Shown: piece by piece, positions 5,672 to 13,242 of the stretch
Layout: every line of letters starts with the position of its first letter
Position numbering within the stretch: position 1 is the first letter of the stretch
Virus record (IMG/VR): IMGVR_UViG_3300030106_000318
Span: 1-26,485 of that record
DNA length: 26,485 bases
Reading direction: 5' to 3' (one strand)
DNA from: a virus
The notes under the pieces: model-generated
What the model was told of the DNA's origin: nothing
The model's input: the letters and a program-made list of their open reading frames with translations, nothing else
The model's database searches: none
Translations under genes and position numbers: made by a program

Positions 5672-5819
5672 AAAACTTTTCTCTCCTTTTGTCTGCTTCT
5701 ATTTCTGCTAACCATTTCTTTGTGTTTAGATCATCAGTATCTTTTGATACAAAACTTTTATCCATATAATCAATAAATAAAATTAAAAAACAAAGAAAAA
5801 TTAGGGTATTGATAATCAT
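5643..5819 (-). CDS. 58-residue single-pass membrane protein
   Basis: Read by hand from a stretch otherwise without a gene. The ATG at 5819 overlaps the stop of the holin-like gene (ATGA). The product begins MIINTLIFLCFLILFIDYM, one clear membrane segment, followed by a soluble, highly charged tail (DTDDLNTKKWLAEIEADKRR, then EKFYGKKDGDKR). This is one TM and a basic/acidic cytoplasmic or periplasmic tail, as in small inner-membrane lysis or spanin-type proteins. The end overlaps the next gene by 29 nt and contains its ribosome site. Function unknown. Confidence 0.6.
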   Translation of the reverse strand: MIINTLIFLCFLILFIDYMDKSFVSKDTDDLNTKKWLAEIEADKRREKFYGKKDGDKR

Positions 5820-6184
5820 TTAAACTTTTTTCCAGTTAATAAATTTGTTACAGATATTCCATAGTTACCACCAACAACTATAAATATTAGCCAAAGATAT
5901 GCTTCTGGAATAGATTTTAAAAGATCAAAGTAAAACTTTGTTTTCTCAATCATTTCAGGATCACCCCAATATGTTGCATATGCTAATATTCCTAGTGGTG
6001 CTAATATAAAAGATCCTAAAATTAAATCTAAAAATAAAGATCCTTTTCTTCTAGCACGTTCACCACCATTTCTTATTTCTTCTATAGCCGCTTGTTGTCT
6101 AGCTATATCTCGTTCTTTTTTTCTATTAAAATAAGATCCAACAGCTTTAGATCCTACATTAAATAATAATTTATAAGGTATCAT
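5816..6184 (-). CDS. Holin-like membrane protein
   Basis: The longest frame begins at 6196, but GGAG (6194-6191) lies 6 nt before the ATG at 6184, which also forms a TAATG overlap with the previous gene, so I use 6184 (122 residues). The N-terminal part is amphipathic and basic (IPYKLLFNVGSKAVGSYFNRKK). Two strong membrane segments follow (FLDLILGSFILAPLGILAYA, and AYLWLIFIVVGGNYGIS). The end is basic (LTGKKFK). This resembles the three-segment GTA/phage holin family in order and size, which would permeabilise the inner membrane at lysis. No endolysin is recognisable nearby, so the call rests on topology only. Confidence 0.55.
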   Translation of the reverse strand: MIPYKLLFNVGSKAVGSYFNRKKERDIARQQAAIEEIRNGGERARRKGSLFLDLILGSFILAPLGILAYATYWGDPEMIEKTKFYFDLLKSIPEAYLWLIFIVVGGNYGISVTNLLTGKKFK

Positions 6185-6471
6185 TAACATCTCCATCTTC
6201 GTCTAGCTTGACGTAATCTAGAGTTAGGATCTCTAGCTGCTTTTGGAAACTTCTTCATTTGTCCTGCACTTCTTGCACAGAATGATTTTCTTCTAGCTTT
6301 TTCACGTTTAGTTAGACCTGATTTTTTAGTTACAGCAGTTTGTAGTTTAGATCCTGGATTTAATCTTCTATATGCAGCAACACCTGCTTTAGTCATTCCT
6401 GCGCCAGATTTAGTAGATCTAAAATTTCTTTTATTTCTTCTTGGCATTCTACTTCTACGTCTTTCTGCCAT
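6184..6471 (-). CDS. Small very basic protein, DUF6321-like
   Basis: 95 residues, about one third Lys/Arg. Blocks seen are MAERRRSRMPRRNKRNFRS, KSGAGMTKAGVAAYRRLNPG, KLQTAVTKKSGL, RRKSFCARSAGQMKKFPKA and DPNSRLRQARRRWRC. The 'GMT-x-AGV-x-AYRR-x-NPGSKL-x-TAV' and 'RRKSFCARSAGQM' motifs match what I recall of DUF6321, a family common in marine phages with no known role. It could bind nucleic acid, given its charge. It starts in a TAATG overlap with the previous basic gene and ends in another with the holin-like gene. Confidence 0.7.
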   Translation of the reverse strand: MAERRRSRMPRRNKRNFRSTKSGAGMTKAGVAAYRRLNPGSKLQTAVTKKSGLTKREKARRKSFCARSAGQMKKFPKAARDPNSRLRQARRRWRC

Positions 6472-6719
6472 TATGTAACTCTCCTATATCTTCTTACTTT
6501 TTTAGCTATACGTTTAGGTTGTTTACTAAATTGTTTACCTTTGCGTGTAGCTCTCCTTTTAGCTCTTGAAGTTGCAGCATATTCTGCTGGAGTAAGTGCT
6601 TTTATAGCTTTTTCAGGTAAGTATCTTTCACCTGTTTCAGATGATTTTTTACCTGATTTAGTTCTCCATTTTTGTTTAGTCCAAGATCTTAGACTTCTTT
6701 GTCTTTTACTTAGTGCCAC
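6471..6719 (-). CDS. Small very basic conserved protein
   Basis: 82 residues, strongly basic: SLRSWTKQKWRTKSGKKSS, ETGERYLPEKAIKALTPAEY, AATSRAKRRATRKGKQF, KQPKRIAKKVRRYR. The sequence 'W(T/S)KQ-x-WRTKSGK-x-S-x-x-TGERYLP-x-x-A' recurs in phages and some bacteria and is highly conserved despite its unknown role. Tryptophans and basic helices suggest it packs on DNA or RNA, by inference. It overlaps the next upstream gene by 14 nt and the downstream gene by 1 nt (TAATG). Confidence 0.65.
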   Translation of the reverse strand: MALSKRQRSLRSWTKQKWRTKSGKKSSETGERYLPEKAIKALTPAEYAATSRAKRRATRKGKQFSKQPKRIAKKVRRYRRVT

Positions 6720-6993
6720 GACTTCTCCTTATACTTTCTTTACCTTTTCTAAAAATTTTTACTACTTCAGTTTTACCCATAACTTTAGCTCTTTGCTCAC
6801 CTACAGTTAAAATCTGAATTTTTCTAGCAAACGGCTTTTTAATTTTTTTAACTTTAGCAACAGTTTTTCTCGCTGCAGTAGGATTCTTGAACGATATATT
6901 AACAGTATCTTTCGGATTTTCATCTGTGTAGAGTCGTCTACCATATTTCTTTCCTGGATGTTTGCCTGTTCCTTTTTTTGGATTTTTCTTCAT
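6706..6993 (-). CDS. Small basic conserved protein
   Basis: 95 residues. After a Lys/Gly-rich head (MKKNPKKGTGKHPGKKYGRR) comes LYTDENPKDTVNISFKNPTA, then ARKTVAKVKKIKKPFARKIQ and ILTVGEQRAKVMGKTEVVKI. The 'LYTDENPKDTV-x-I-x-F-x-(N/T)P' and 'FARKIQILTVGEQRA-x-VMGK' blocks are recognisable as a small family found in marine phages and marine microbes. The function is not known to me. The start lies directly after AGAG without good spacing. It is followed by two further basic genes, and the group of six looks like one functional set. Confidence 0.65.
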   Translation of the reverse strand: MKKNPKKGTGKHPGKKYGRRLYTDENPKDTVNISFKNPTAARKTVAKVKKIKKPFARKIQILTVGEQRAKVMGKTEVVKIFRKGKESIRRSRGTK

Positions 6994-7010
6994 CTCTATA
7001 TTTATATAAT

Positions 7011-7181
7011 TTAGTCCAACATAGGTTTGACAACCATGTTGCGAAAGTATCCAATTTTATCCAAATCTTTCTCATTATTTTTTATACAAATACATTCTGG
7101 ATCTTTCAAGCATCCATAATCTGTATAATAAAAACAATCATTAAGAGCTATGTTTTTTTTGTATTCTAAATTTTGCGACAC
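7011..7181 (-). CDS. 56-residue cysteine-rich protein with GTG start
   Basis: The frame is open back to an ATG at 7211, but the GTG at 7181 has a strong AAGGAG (7193-7188) 6 nt upstream, so I choose it. The product has a polar head (SQNLEYKKNIALND) and four cysteines (CFYYTDYGC, then PECICIK) followed by a charged tail (DLDKIGYFRNMV). C-x(7)-C-x(5)-C-x-C is a possible metal site, but the spacing is not that of a standard zinc ribbon. It overlaps the 7141-7281 gene by 41 nt in another frame. It stands out as non-basic among basic neighbours. Function unknown. Confidence 0.5.
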   Translation of the reverse strand: MSQNLEYKKNIALNDCFYYTDYGCLKDPECICIKNNEKDLDKIGYFRNMVVKPMLD

Positions 7182-7281
7182 GAACAGCTCCTTTATGTGG
7201 TGAGTATGCACCTTTCATAAGTTTATAGTTTTCACCTTTTTTCATCCAATGAAAACCTTTTGGTGCTTTAACTGATTTCAT
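7141..7281 (-). CDS. 46-residue basic protein
   Basis: Read by hand. The ATG at 7281 lies 2 nt after the stop of the previous basic gene, with GGGGTGG about 9 nt upstream. The product is MKSVKAPKGFHWMKKG, then ENYKLMKGAYSPHKG, then AVRVAKFRIQKKHSS. 'KAPKGFHWMK-x-G-x-x-(Y/F)-(K/R)LMK' followed by 'PHKGA' and a basic end is a pattern I recognise from small phage proteins of marine origin, with no known role. It overlaps the downstream gene (7011-7181) by 41 nt and carries that gene's ribosome site. Confidence 0.65.
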   Translation of the reverse strand: MKSVKAPKGFHWMKKGENYKLMKGAYSPHKGAVRVAKFRIQKKHSS

Positions 7282-7283
7282 CA

Positions 7284-7466
7284 TTATTTATATCCACCCC
7301 CTGCGGCTTTATATTGTTTAGCTAACATTTGTGCTTTTCTAGCACTCCATTGTCCAGGTTTTCCACCTTTAGACCCTGCCATTATTCTATTAAATATTCT
7401 TTTACGCATAGCAGGTTTGGTATAATTACCAGACTTATTAACTGTAGATTTTTTTTTACGTTTCAT
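7284..7466 (-). CDS. 60-residue very basic conserved protein
   Basis: AGGAGA sits 6 nt before the ATG at 7466, so that start is preferred to 7484. Blocks seen: MKRKKKSTVNKSGNYTKP, MRKRIFNRIMAGSKGG, PGQWSARKAQMLAKQYKA, ending AGGGYK. The 'NYTKP-x-MRK-x-(L/I)F-x-x-I-x-AG-x-KGG-x-PGQWSARKAQ' pattern is typical of small marine-phage proteins of unknown function. Its ATG overlaps the stop of the metallophosphoesterase (ATGA), so the two are coupled. It is the first of the basic-protein set. Confidence 0.65.
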   Translation of the reverse strand: MKRKKKSTVNKSGNYTKPAMRKRIFNRIMAGSKGGKPGQWSARKAQMLAKQYKAAGGGYK

Positions 7467-8158
7467 AATATTTCTCCTATCCAACGTCCACCTTTATTCA
7501 TAACTAATGGTATTAGTTTAGGGTGTCCATTTATTATAGCAGCAGCTCCTATTATAGGTCTAGCTCGTTGTGTTTTGTTATATCTAAAAGCTAAAGAGTC
7601 TTTGTCTACTAAGCATCCTACTTGCAAACCAAAGTATAGTCCCAAGCTATTGCCATAATATTTTATGTTGTACGAACTGTGATAGTGTCCTTGACAACAA
7701 CTCATACCCATAGATTGAGCTAACTTTAAAACATCAGCTACTTTACCATGACAGAAGTATACAGGACCAGCAGGTGTTTTTATAGTTAAATCATCATGCC
7801 ATTTCCATTTTTTTACTTTTAAAAAATCAGCATAGTTTTTAAGATATGCCTTAGGAATCCCATGTTTTACTGCCCTTCTAAATACTAAACTACCATGATT
7901 AGAGTCTAAAAGATCCATTTCTGGGAATAACTTTTCTATCTCTGCAATTATAGGTAGTGATTGTTTTAGCTCATCTCCTGCACTTGGTAAGTCAGGATCA
8001 TGGTCATGAAATGAGAGAGCATGTTTATCTAGTTCATCACCAATATGTATTACTTTATCAGGATTAACATACTTTTTTAGTTTAGTTAAAAAAGGTATTA
8101 AATCCTTATGGTGGTAAGGAACATGAGTGTCTGATATAATTAACACAGATTTATACAT
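7463..8158 (-). CDS. Calcineurin-like metallophosphoesterase
   Basis: I place the start at 8158 (231 residues), just before the first motif; the frame is open to 8239, but that would add an extension unlike the family. The metal and catalytic set is complete: SDTH (D10, H12), GDELD (D41), SNHGS (N87, H88), CHGK (H137) and GHYH (H158, H160). This binuclear metal site hydrolyses phosphomonoesters or phosphodiesters. The substrate is not evident. The fourth motif is NHG rather than the usual NHE, as in some phage members. It lies between virion genes and the basic-protein island, so it is expressed late. Roles could include nucleotide or cyclic-nucleotide hydrolysis (inference). Confidence 0.85.
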   Translation of the reverse strand: MYKSVLIISDTHVPYHHKDLIPFLTKLKKYVNPDKVIHIGDELDKHALSFHDHDPDLPSAGDELKQSLPIIAEIEKLFPEMDLLDSNHGSLVFRRAVKHGIPKAYLKNYADFLKVKKWKWHDDLTIKTPAGPVYFCHGKVADVLKLAQSMGMSCCQGHYHSSYNIKYYGNSLGLYFGLQVGCLVDKDSLAFRYNKTQRARPIIGAAAIINGHPKLIPLVMNKGGRWIGEIL

Positions 8159-8205
8159 ACTTATGTAATATTCTATTTTTAGTAGAAAGTCTATATCTTG
8201 TAAAA

Positions 8206-8436
8206 CTAAGCTGTAGGATCTCTCCATTCTGGCATACACCAGCTTATATGTTCATATACACGAATATTTTGTTTTTCAAATTCTAAATCTATTTTATAAC
8301 CTAATTTTTCTGCACTAATATCACAACTAGTTTTACTTCTGTAATATTTCATAGGATCTTCAAAATAGTTTAAACATTTCATATTACCCGGTGTTTCAGC
8401 AAAACATATTATTCCTATTATAGTAAACATTTTCAT
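8206..8436 (-). CDS. Small exported protein with four cysteines
   Basis: 76 residues. A short hydrophobic start (MKMFTIIGIICFAE) looks like a signal peptide or anchor. The rest has CLNYFEDPMKYYRSKTSC, then ISAEKLGYKIDLEFEKQ, then SWCMPEWRD. Four cysteines (11, 21, 38 and 67) suggest disulfides in the periplasm, or a lipoprotein at C11 if processed, though the sequence before C11 is not a good lipobox. It starts in a TAATG overlap with the 1075-residue gene. Envelope or lysis accessory function is a guess. Confidence 0.55.
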   Translation of the reverse strand: MKMFTIIGIICFAETPGNMKCLNYFEDPMKYYRSKTSCDISAEKLGYKIDLEFEKQNIRVYEHISWCMPEWRDPTA

Positions 8437-11400
8437 TAAAATAATGTTTCGTAAGGTGATCTTACGAGTCCTTTTAGTTTGTATTGAGTATATCTTGGTC
8501 CTTTATATCTAGGGTGTCCTGTCTGTCCAAGTACAAAGTCTACAGCTACATCTATAGCTAAATCAGGAGATAGATTGCCTTCTTTTTCTAATCTATCAGC
8601 TATAGTTCTTGCAGAAGTTTGTAACCAAATAGGTAAGAATTTTTCACCCACTTGACCACCAATTTTTTGAAATTTTTCAATAGCTGTATCATCTTTAGAT
8701 GTAATATTAGGAGACCATTTAGTTGTAAGATATTCTTTATTAGTAAGTACTTCAATAACAGCTTTAGGTAATGATCCAATTTTTTTTAATCCTGTAGCTT
8801 GTGGATCTGTTACCCAATGGAATGGTTCCATGAGTTGTTTACTGAATGTAAGTACTTGTCCGTTACCAAGATCTATTCTTGTTGGATCTTTATTTTCTAA
8901 TTGAGAGTGTCCGCTAAAAATATAATTCAATGCTGTACCTATTGTTGCATATGTCATAGCTGCACGAACAAAATAATATTGATACAAACGTCTAGTAGTA
9001 GGATCGCTTGTAAATCCAGGTAATGCTTTACCAATAATTCTTATATTAGATAAAGTCCAATCAGGAGCAAAAAATAATAATTGTAAATATCCTCTAGATG
9101 CAGGTTTAAATGTAGTTTGTGCTAATTTTTTATATGCAGGATTTGTAATACTTTGTGTTATACCTTCCCAGTTTTGTCCACCAAAAGCATCATTGGTAAA
9201 CAATGCAGCACCTCTAGCTTTAGCATATATAGTAGCTTGAGTATCACCAGGTTGTACAACATTATCTAATTGTCTTAAAAATACATAAAGTTTAGCTTGT
9301 GTAAATATTCTATCCCAAGTTATTCTATCAAACCATTTATATACTTTTTCTATTTTAGCCATTGGTTTGATTCCAAAGTGTGGTTTAAAAAAATCATTAT
9401 CTATTTTTTGTAGTATTGCATAAAATCTATCATAACCAACATCTTCTGGTGTAGATATTTCTAAACGTGATGCACGTGCAAAAGTTACAACATCTCCAAA
9501 ACCTAACTTTTCAGATGCTTCTTTAGCATATGTAAAATTTTTTAAAGTTAAACTAGGATTATCTACCATATTCATTATTTGATTTTTAGATCTAGGTTTA
9601 ATAAATTCTTTTATTACTTTAAAAGGTACACCTGCAAAAAACATAGACTCTACTAAAGCACCAGCATGAAAAAATGAAAAACCTACAGCAGATCGTTTCA
9701 TCATCAAGTTAGTATTAAATATAGCTCCTACTAATTCATTTTCAGATCTTGAATCAAATAACATATTTAATGATTTCATCATATCCTGATGAACAAAAAA
9801 TTTTTTATCATTATCTAATAATGGATGTCTAAATTCTTTAAAATAAGGTTTAAATTGTTCTGGTATTATTCTTTGATCTGCATACATAATACCATGAGAT
9901 AATGGTTGTCCTGTTTGTGTTTTACCATAAACATACCTATGATTTTTTAAATAATTTACGATGTTTCTATTAGCTAATGCTTTAGATGCTGCAAATGTAT
10001 AAACTTGTAATAGTTTAGCTGGATCATCCATTCCTGGTTTAAGTGTTCTACCAGCTTCAAATGCTTCATTAATATTATCAAATATTCTATCTCTAAAAAA
10101 TCTAGATGATTTTTGTGTAGATCCAAATATTTGTTCTCCAAATTCTTTAGCTGTGCCACCGGTAAAACCTTGAAATACTAAAGGTGTATAAGCTGATCTA
10201 TAATTTATTTGAAAGTTTAAATCACCTAATTCATTAGTTAAACTTTTATATATTGTATCAAAATATTTATTTATAACTCGTTTAACTTCTAATTGATCTG
10301 GTGTTAAATCAGAATCTTTAATTATATTACCTATTCTAGAGTATTGTAAATTTTGATCTACTTTAGTTTTATTAATATTATGAAATACTTTTATTCTATC
10401 AGAAGGATCTGGTAATTTATCTTTTATAAATGCAGCAACTTCTACAGCTTTAGAATTTACTTTAGAAGATGTAATTAAAATAGTATCAGACATTCTTTCA
10501 AATCCTAATTCAATAGGTGATAATTTTTTTGCTTGTCCAAATAATTTACTGATACCTTTAATAGCTCCGTAAGCTACAACACCTGCACCAAAACCTTTTA
10601 TAGTTTCAGGTATTTTATCTTTTTCTTCTGTTAAAAATTGTGCAGTTGCACCAATCGCACCAAATGTACCAGCTTTTACTAAAGATGATTTAATACTATC
10701 TCTACCATTTTCTAATACTTCTCTAACACCAGATGTAATCTGTGCTTTTACAGCATTTAATTTTTGAGGAGAAAACTCTTTAAGACTGTCTCTTAAATCT
10801 TTGTCAATAATATCATCAATTAATTTAACATTGCCTGTATTAGTTATTTTAATAGCTTCATCTACACTATCGTACTTATTTAATCTATTAATAATAGCTT
10901 GATTAATAGTTGATTGAGTTACAAATGTTTTTCTAGATGTTAATGCAGATATACCACCTAATGCAGTAGATATTAATATTCCTGCAGTAGCTCCTAATGT
11001 AGTTTCTACAGTAGTTCGTTTACCATCTATCTCACCTGTTTCACCTAATTGTAAACCTGTACTAAAAGCAAAAGGTAATAATGTAGATGCCATAGCTCCT
11101 GTTCTAATATCACGTTGAGCTTGTTGCATTATTTTGCCTTTTACTCTTGTAGGTAGTCTTTTGTATTTACCAGATAATTTAAGTCTAGATGTATTTACAA
11201 TACCTCTCCCTAGTTTAGCAAAGAGTGTTGATGGTAATAATAATAAATAAGGATCTGCGATAAGCATATTAACAAGTTCAGCTCCTGCAACACCAGGATA
11301 TTTTTTAATCATATTAACTACTTCTTTGCTATCAAAAGATTGATCACCTTTTTCTAATAAATATCCAAACTTATTATATATTCTTAGAGCTTCATTATAC

Positions 11401-11663
11401 TGACCTGTACCTTGTAAATTAGGATACATTTGTAAAAAACGTAAAGCATCTTCTGCTTGTACCTTTTTAGTATTACCTGTAGCGTATTGATATAATGATG
11501 CTGGTAATGACTCCTCAAATATAAGCTCTAAAGGATTCCGTAAAGACGAAAAAAATCCAGGTGGCTTTTGCTCCTGGATTCTCATATTGTCTTGTATTGG
11601 ATCGTTTAAATCTTTTATAGGGTCATTTAACTGTGTATCAAAAAGTCTAAATTCATTTGACAT
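8436..11663 (-). CDS. Large internal virion protein, DNA-ejection candidate
   Basis: 1075 residues, by far the longest gene here. The N-terminus is polar (DTQLNDPIKDLNDPIQ), followed by hydrophobic Ala/Gly/Leu-rich stretches near 130-152 (LIADPYLLLLPSTLF), 189-205 and 222-241 (LGATAGILISTALGGISAL), long charged helices, another hydrophobic block in MKRSAVGFSFFHAGALVESM, and a late one with AAMTYATIGTALNYIF. I see no lysozyme or protease motif. Size, amphipathic helices and position after the tail genes fit the T7 gp15/gp16 type of ejected internal protein that extends the tail through the cell envelope. Similar giant proteins in marine podoviruses are called internal virion proteins. The homology itself is not proven here. 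Confidence 0.65.
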   Translation of the reverse strand: MSNEFRLFDTQLNDPIKDLNDPIQDNMRIQEQKPPGFFSSLRNPLELIFEESLPASLYQYATGNTKKVQAEDALRFLQMYPNLQGTGQYNEALRIYNKFGYLLEKGDQSFDSKEVVNMIKKYPGVAGAELVNMLIADPYLLLLPSTLFAKLGRGIVNTSRLKLSGKYKRLPTRVKGKIMQQAQRDIRTGAMASTLLPFAFSTGLQLGETGEIDGKRTTVETTLGATAGILISTALGGISALTSRKTFVTQSTINQAIINRLNKYDSVDEAIKITNTGNVKLIDDIIDKDLRDSLKEFSPQKLNAVKAQITSGVREVLENGRDSIKSSLVKAGTFGAIGATAQFLTEEKDKIPETIKGFGAGVVAYGAIKGISKLFGQAKKLSPIELGFERMSDTILITSSKVNSKAVEVAAFIKDKLPDPSDRIKVFHNINKTKVDQNLQYSRIGNIIKDSDLTPDQLEVKRVINKYFDTIYKSLTNELGDLNFQINYRSAYTPLVFQGFTGGTAKEFGEQIFGSTQKSSRFFRDRIFDNINEAFEAGRTLKPGMDDPAKLLQVYTFAASKALANRNIVNYLKNHRYVYGKTQTGQPLSHGIMYADQRIIPEQFKPYFKEFRHPLLDNDKKFFVHQDMMKSLNMLFDSRSENELVGAIFNTNLMMKRSAVGFSFFHAGALVESMFFAGVPFKVIKEFIKPRSKNQIMNMVDNPSLTLKNFTYAKEASEKLGFGDVVTFARASRLEISTPEDVGYDRFYAILQKIDNDFFKPHFGIKPMAKIEKVYKWFDRITWDRIFTQAKLYVFLRQLDNVVQPGDTQATIYAKARGAALFTNDAFGGQNWEGITQSITNPAYKKLAQTTFKPASRGYLQLLFFAPDWTLSNIRIIGKALPGFTSDPTTRRLYQYYFVRAAMTYATIGTALNYIFSGHSQLENKDPTRIDLGNGQVLTFSKQLMEPFHWVTDPQATGLKKIGSLPKAVIEVLTNKEYLTTKWSPNITSKDDTAIEKFQKIGGQVGEKFLPIWLQTSARTIADRLEKEGNLSPDLAIDVAVDFVLGQTGHPRYKGPRYTQYKLKGLVRSPYETLF

Positions 11664-12256
11664 TAAAATCCCATATCTTTTCTTAATTTTTTAATAAACT
11701 CATCTTCACGTCTAGACTGTGCAGGAACATCAACTTTTCTTTGATAAAAAGAAGATGGTCTATCTTTAGGTCTACCAGTAGCTATGCCAAGTTTTTGTTC
11801 CATTCTTGCTGTAGCTTTAGCTCCTCTTTTATCAGCTAATACTACTGCTTTTGTTTGTAGCTTTTCTATTTTAGTTTTAACTTTTTTAGCAAAAGGTGTT
11901 TGTTTAATACCTTTATTAGTTCTTTGAAAAAATTTAGTTCTCTCTTTACCAAACTCTGATCTTCTTAATTTTATTCTTTGAGCTGCAGCTTTTCTAATTG
12001 TAGTTAATCTTTTTAAACCAGACTCTGTAACCCTTCTTCCAACTTTTTCTGCTCTTTCTTTAGCTACAGATAATACTGGTGGTCTTTCATAAAAAGACTT
12101 AGGCATACTTTCACCAAAAGTTGATCTAATTCTATCTACTCTTGTTTTTTTTAAAGCATCATCAAATGCAGATGTTTGTCTTGGAACTTTTTGAGGTTTA
12201 AATTTATACTCTTTAAACTTAGGTGATTTACCTGCAAACTTATAAAATTTAGCCAT
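11663..12256 (-). CDS. Highly basic virion-associated protein candidate
   Basis: 197 residues, very rich in Lys and Arg over the whole length, with Phe and Tyr (AKFYKFAGKSPKFKEYKFKP at the start). The middle is helical (ERAEKVGRRVTESGLKRL, RKAAAQRIKLRRSEFGKER, KKVKTKIEKLQTKAVVLADK). The end contains SSFYQRKVD and REDEFIKKLRKDMGF. No catalytic motif is seen. It lies between the TMP-motif protein and the giant internal protein, with TAATG overlaps at both ends, so it is probably an internal head or ejection protein that touches DNA or the acidic 13242-14012 product. Function unknown. Confidence 0.5.
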   Translation of the reverse strand: MAKFYKFAGKSPKFKEYKFKPQKVPRQTSAFDDALKKTRVDRIRSTFGESMPKSFYERPPVLSVAKERAEKVGRRVTESGLKRLTTIRKAAAQRIKLRRSEFGKERTKFFQRTNKGIKQTPFAKKVKTKIEKLQTKAVVLADKRGAKATARMEQKLGIATGRPKDRPSSFYQRKVDVPAQSRREDEFIKKLRKDMGF

Positions 12257-13242
12257 TAGAAATAATCAGGAAATCTTGACTTAAGAATTTTTTCAGCTCT
12301 TTGTCTTGATAAACCTTTTAGTTGTGGGTTAGAATCCATTAACATATTAAAAACTCTACTATCATCATTAGATGTAATTTTACCACTTTGTTGTGGTATC
12401 ATAACTTCTGGTCCTTTTTCTCCTACTAGATATGGTTTACCTGCTTTTACTGGACCACCCATTTCTCTAGCTTGAACAGTACCGCCAATAAGATTAAATA
12501 GTTTAGCTTCTGTAACATCAATCTTACCTTGAGCTTCTAATCTTTTCATAGCTCGTCTTACAGCTTCTCTATCAAATCTAACTGTTTTACCTTTAGCTTT
12601 CATAGCTCTAAGTTCTTTATCAGTTTCTGCTGCTATAAGATCTAATGCTTCTCTATATTTAGCTTTTTGATTACCAAGTTTTAATCCTCTAATAAATCCT
12701 GGTTTACCAATAAATTTTTCTTCTAATACAGATTCTATTTCAGATCTTTGAGCTTCTGTTACTGGACCTAATATAGTTCCTCTAGCTTTTATTCTATCAG
12801 CATATTGTTGTGAAATAGCACCTGCTTTTACTGCATTATCAAATAAACCTTCACCTACACTTTTACCTTGTGCAGATGACTGCATAATACCTAATCCTAA
12901 TAAGAATCCAGGATTAGCCATAAGTCCTTCAAATCCACCTTTATCTTTCCAATTAGCTTTTGCTTGGTCAGGTGTAATACCAAAGATACGTTGAAACATA
13001 CCTGGATCTTTTCCAATAGCTTCAATATCATTAGGTGGCATAGGACCTCTTTTACCCCCTAAAATATCTTGTGGTGTAAATGTGCCTGGTTTAGCACGTC
13101 TTACTAAAGTACCATCAGGATTTTTTATTTCTCCAGTCATAGGATTATACTGACCAGTTTTATCTGTTGATGGATTAAAATCTGGTGTTCTTGGATCTAA
13201 TAATCCTGTTGCTTGAAAATATAAATCATCAATTAAAGACAT
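12256..13242 (-). CDS. Virion protein with tape-measure-type C-terminal motif
   Basis: 328 residues. The N-terminal quarter is Pro/Gly/Asp-rich (TGLLDPRTPDFNPSTDKTG). A central Gly-rich hydrophobic patch (ANPGFLLGLGIM, about 109-120) is followed by charged helices to about 250. Residues 261-290 read MGGPVKAGKPYLVGEKGPEV plus the following IPQQSG: the 'GGPV-x-x-G-x-PY-x-VGE-x-GPE-x-x-x-P' motif known from the ends of tape-measure proteins of long-tailed phages. Here it sits in a short protein in a short-tailed context. It may be an ejection or tail-lumen protein. A GAGGAA-type ribosome site and a TAATG overlap support the start. Confidence 0.6.
   Translation of the reverse strand: MSLIDDLYFQATGLLDPRTPDFNPSTDKTGQYNPMTGEIKNPDGTLVRRAKPGTFTPQDILGGKRGPMPPNDIEAIGKDPGMFQRIFGITPDQAKANWKDKGGFEGLMANPGFLLGLGIMQSSAQGKSVGEGLFDNAVKAGAISQQYADRIKARGTILGPVTEAQRSEIESVLEEKFIGKPGFIRGLKLGNQKAKYREALDLIAAETDKELRAMKAKGKTVRFDREAVRRAMKRLEAQGKIDVTEAKLFNLIGGTVQAREMGGPVKAGKPYLVGEKGPEVMIPQQSGKITSNDDSRVFNMLMDSNPQLKGLSRQRAEKILKSRFPDYF

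Noticed and set aside
6541-6810. Plus-strand frame of 89 codons
   Set aside because: It is the antisense shadow of the two basic genes; its Leu/Ser-rich product follows from reversing Lys/Arg codons, and no ribosome site is present.
7329-7658. Plus-strand frame of 109 codons
   Set aside because: It lies opposite the metallophosphoesterase and a basic gene whose motifs are complete, and it has no recognisable domain.
9974-10159. Alternative minus-strand frame inside the 1075-residue gene
   Set aside because: Low-complexity, Leu/His-rich product, no ribosome site, fully nested in a convincing long gene.
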